Shown here piece after piece: positions 63,837-64,000 of a stretch of DNA of 64,000 nucleotides (its first letter is position 1; each line of letters begins with the position of its first letter). The notes beneath the pieces are model-generated. The model made no database searches and was not told where the DNA came from. It saw only the letters and a program-made list of their open reading frames with translations. The stretch spans positions 308,222 to 372,221 of the forward strand of contig CAWUCO010000284.1 of NCBI GenBank assembly GCA_963920705.1. Direction: 5' to 3'. The stretch comes from Odiellus spinosus (Eukaryota > Arthropoda > Arachnida > Opiliones > Phalangiidae). A program made the translations under genes and the position numbers.

Positions 63837-64000
63837 CGAGAAGATGATGCACCTATAATTTAAAATATAGCATTGATATTGGGTAAACATTTCATATAAT
63901 TACCAGGGAGGGTTAAATCAATGCGTAGATTAGAAGCGTCCCCGCAATGCGGATAATGCTGCCAATACTCTGGTTGAAGGCATAGTTTCTTACTCCAAAT
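63837..64000. other. Non-satellite right flank, no gene recognised
   Basis: The array breaks off inside GGACACA (63830-63836), where GGACACAAAACATTTG is expected. The last unit before it has extra changes (CGAGACAAATATTAAATT). The 164 bases after it include one direction-ambiguous AT-rich part and a more GC-balanced end (AGCGTCCCCGCAATGCGG). A short open stretch after CACGAG encodes EDDAPII and then stops. No domain or transposon end is recognised. Confidence 0.5.

Overview
The window looks like AT-rich, repeat-dominated nuclear DNA from an arthropod, probably an insect. Introns, poly-A signals, DNA transposons of animal type, a Tc1/mariner-like transposase with the WARSPDLNPCDFFLWGHLK block (a form I associate with insect genomes) and a 48-kb satellite all point that way. 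No bacterial gene organisation is seen. The species cannot be named from the sequence alone.

Region 1 (1-5661) is the right-hand part of a large DNA transposon that I place in the CMC (CACTA/EnSpm-Mirage-Chapaev) group. It holds a Tnp2-like transposase whose reading frame is split by an 1127-bp miniature element with a CTG target duplication (408-1534). A second, five-exon decayed gene with a SAM-like N-terminus follows (3261-5172). The element then has a 64-bp tandem repeat and a CAGTG terminus preceded by GTAACTTT-type subterminal repeats (about 5585-5661). Region 2 (5662-10340) has no gene. It contains a 491-bp foldback palindrome (6386-6876), a 100-bp minisatellite of about 16 copies (6970-8551) and a 1.7-kb foldback element (8618-10340) with a 147-bp tandem repeat in its loop.

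Region 3 (10511-12604) is a 697-codon open frame for another Tnp2-like transposase. Two compensating frameshifts hide its first catalytic block. Region 4 (13126-15081) is a palindromic mariner-like element: two inverted copies of the catalytic half of one transposase, flanked by TA duplications. Region 5 (15244-15670) holds two well-formed 5' coding exons of a gene resembling the N-terminus of DUF4806-type insect proteins. A splice donor ends the second exon only 56 bp before the satellite.

Region 6 (15727-63836) is a satellite array of about 125 units of about 385 bp, 75% of the window. Each unit is itself an inverted dimer: a roughly 170-bp arm A followed by a roughly 215-bp arm A' that is its diverged reverse complement plus about 45 extra bases. 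Shared variants recur at integer multiples of the unit (2, 3, 4, 5, 6, 8), showing nested higher-order repeats of unstable length. One stretch (about 20384-20617) is flipped. The array probably lies within an intron of the gene in region 5. The last 164 bases are non-satellite flank with no recognised gene.

The genes do not form a pathway. The common theme is inverted-repeat DNA at every scale (hairpin, foldback, palindromic transposon, inverted-dimer satellite). The most novel part is the satellite: its palindromic unit, its position downstream of coding exons, and its potential to yield hairpin RNA if transcribed.
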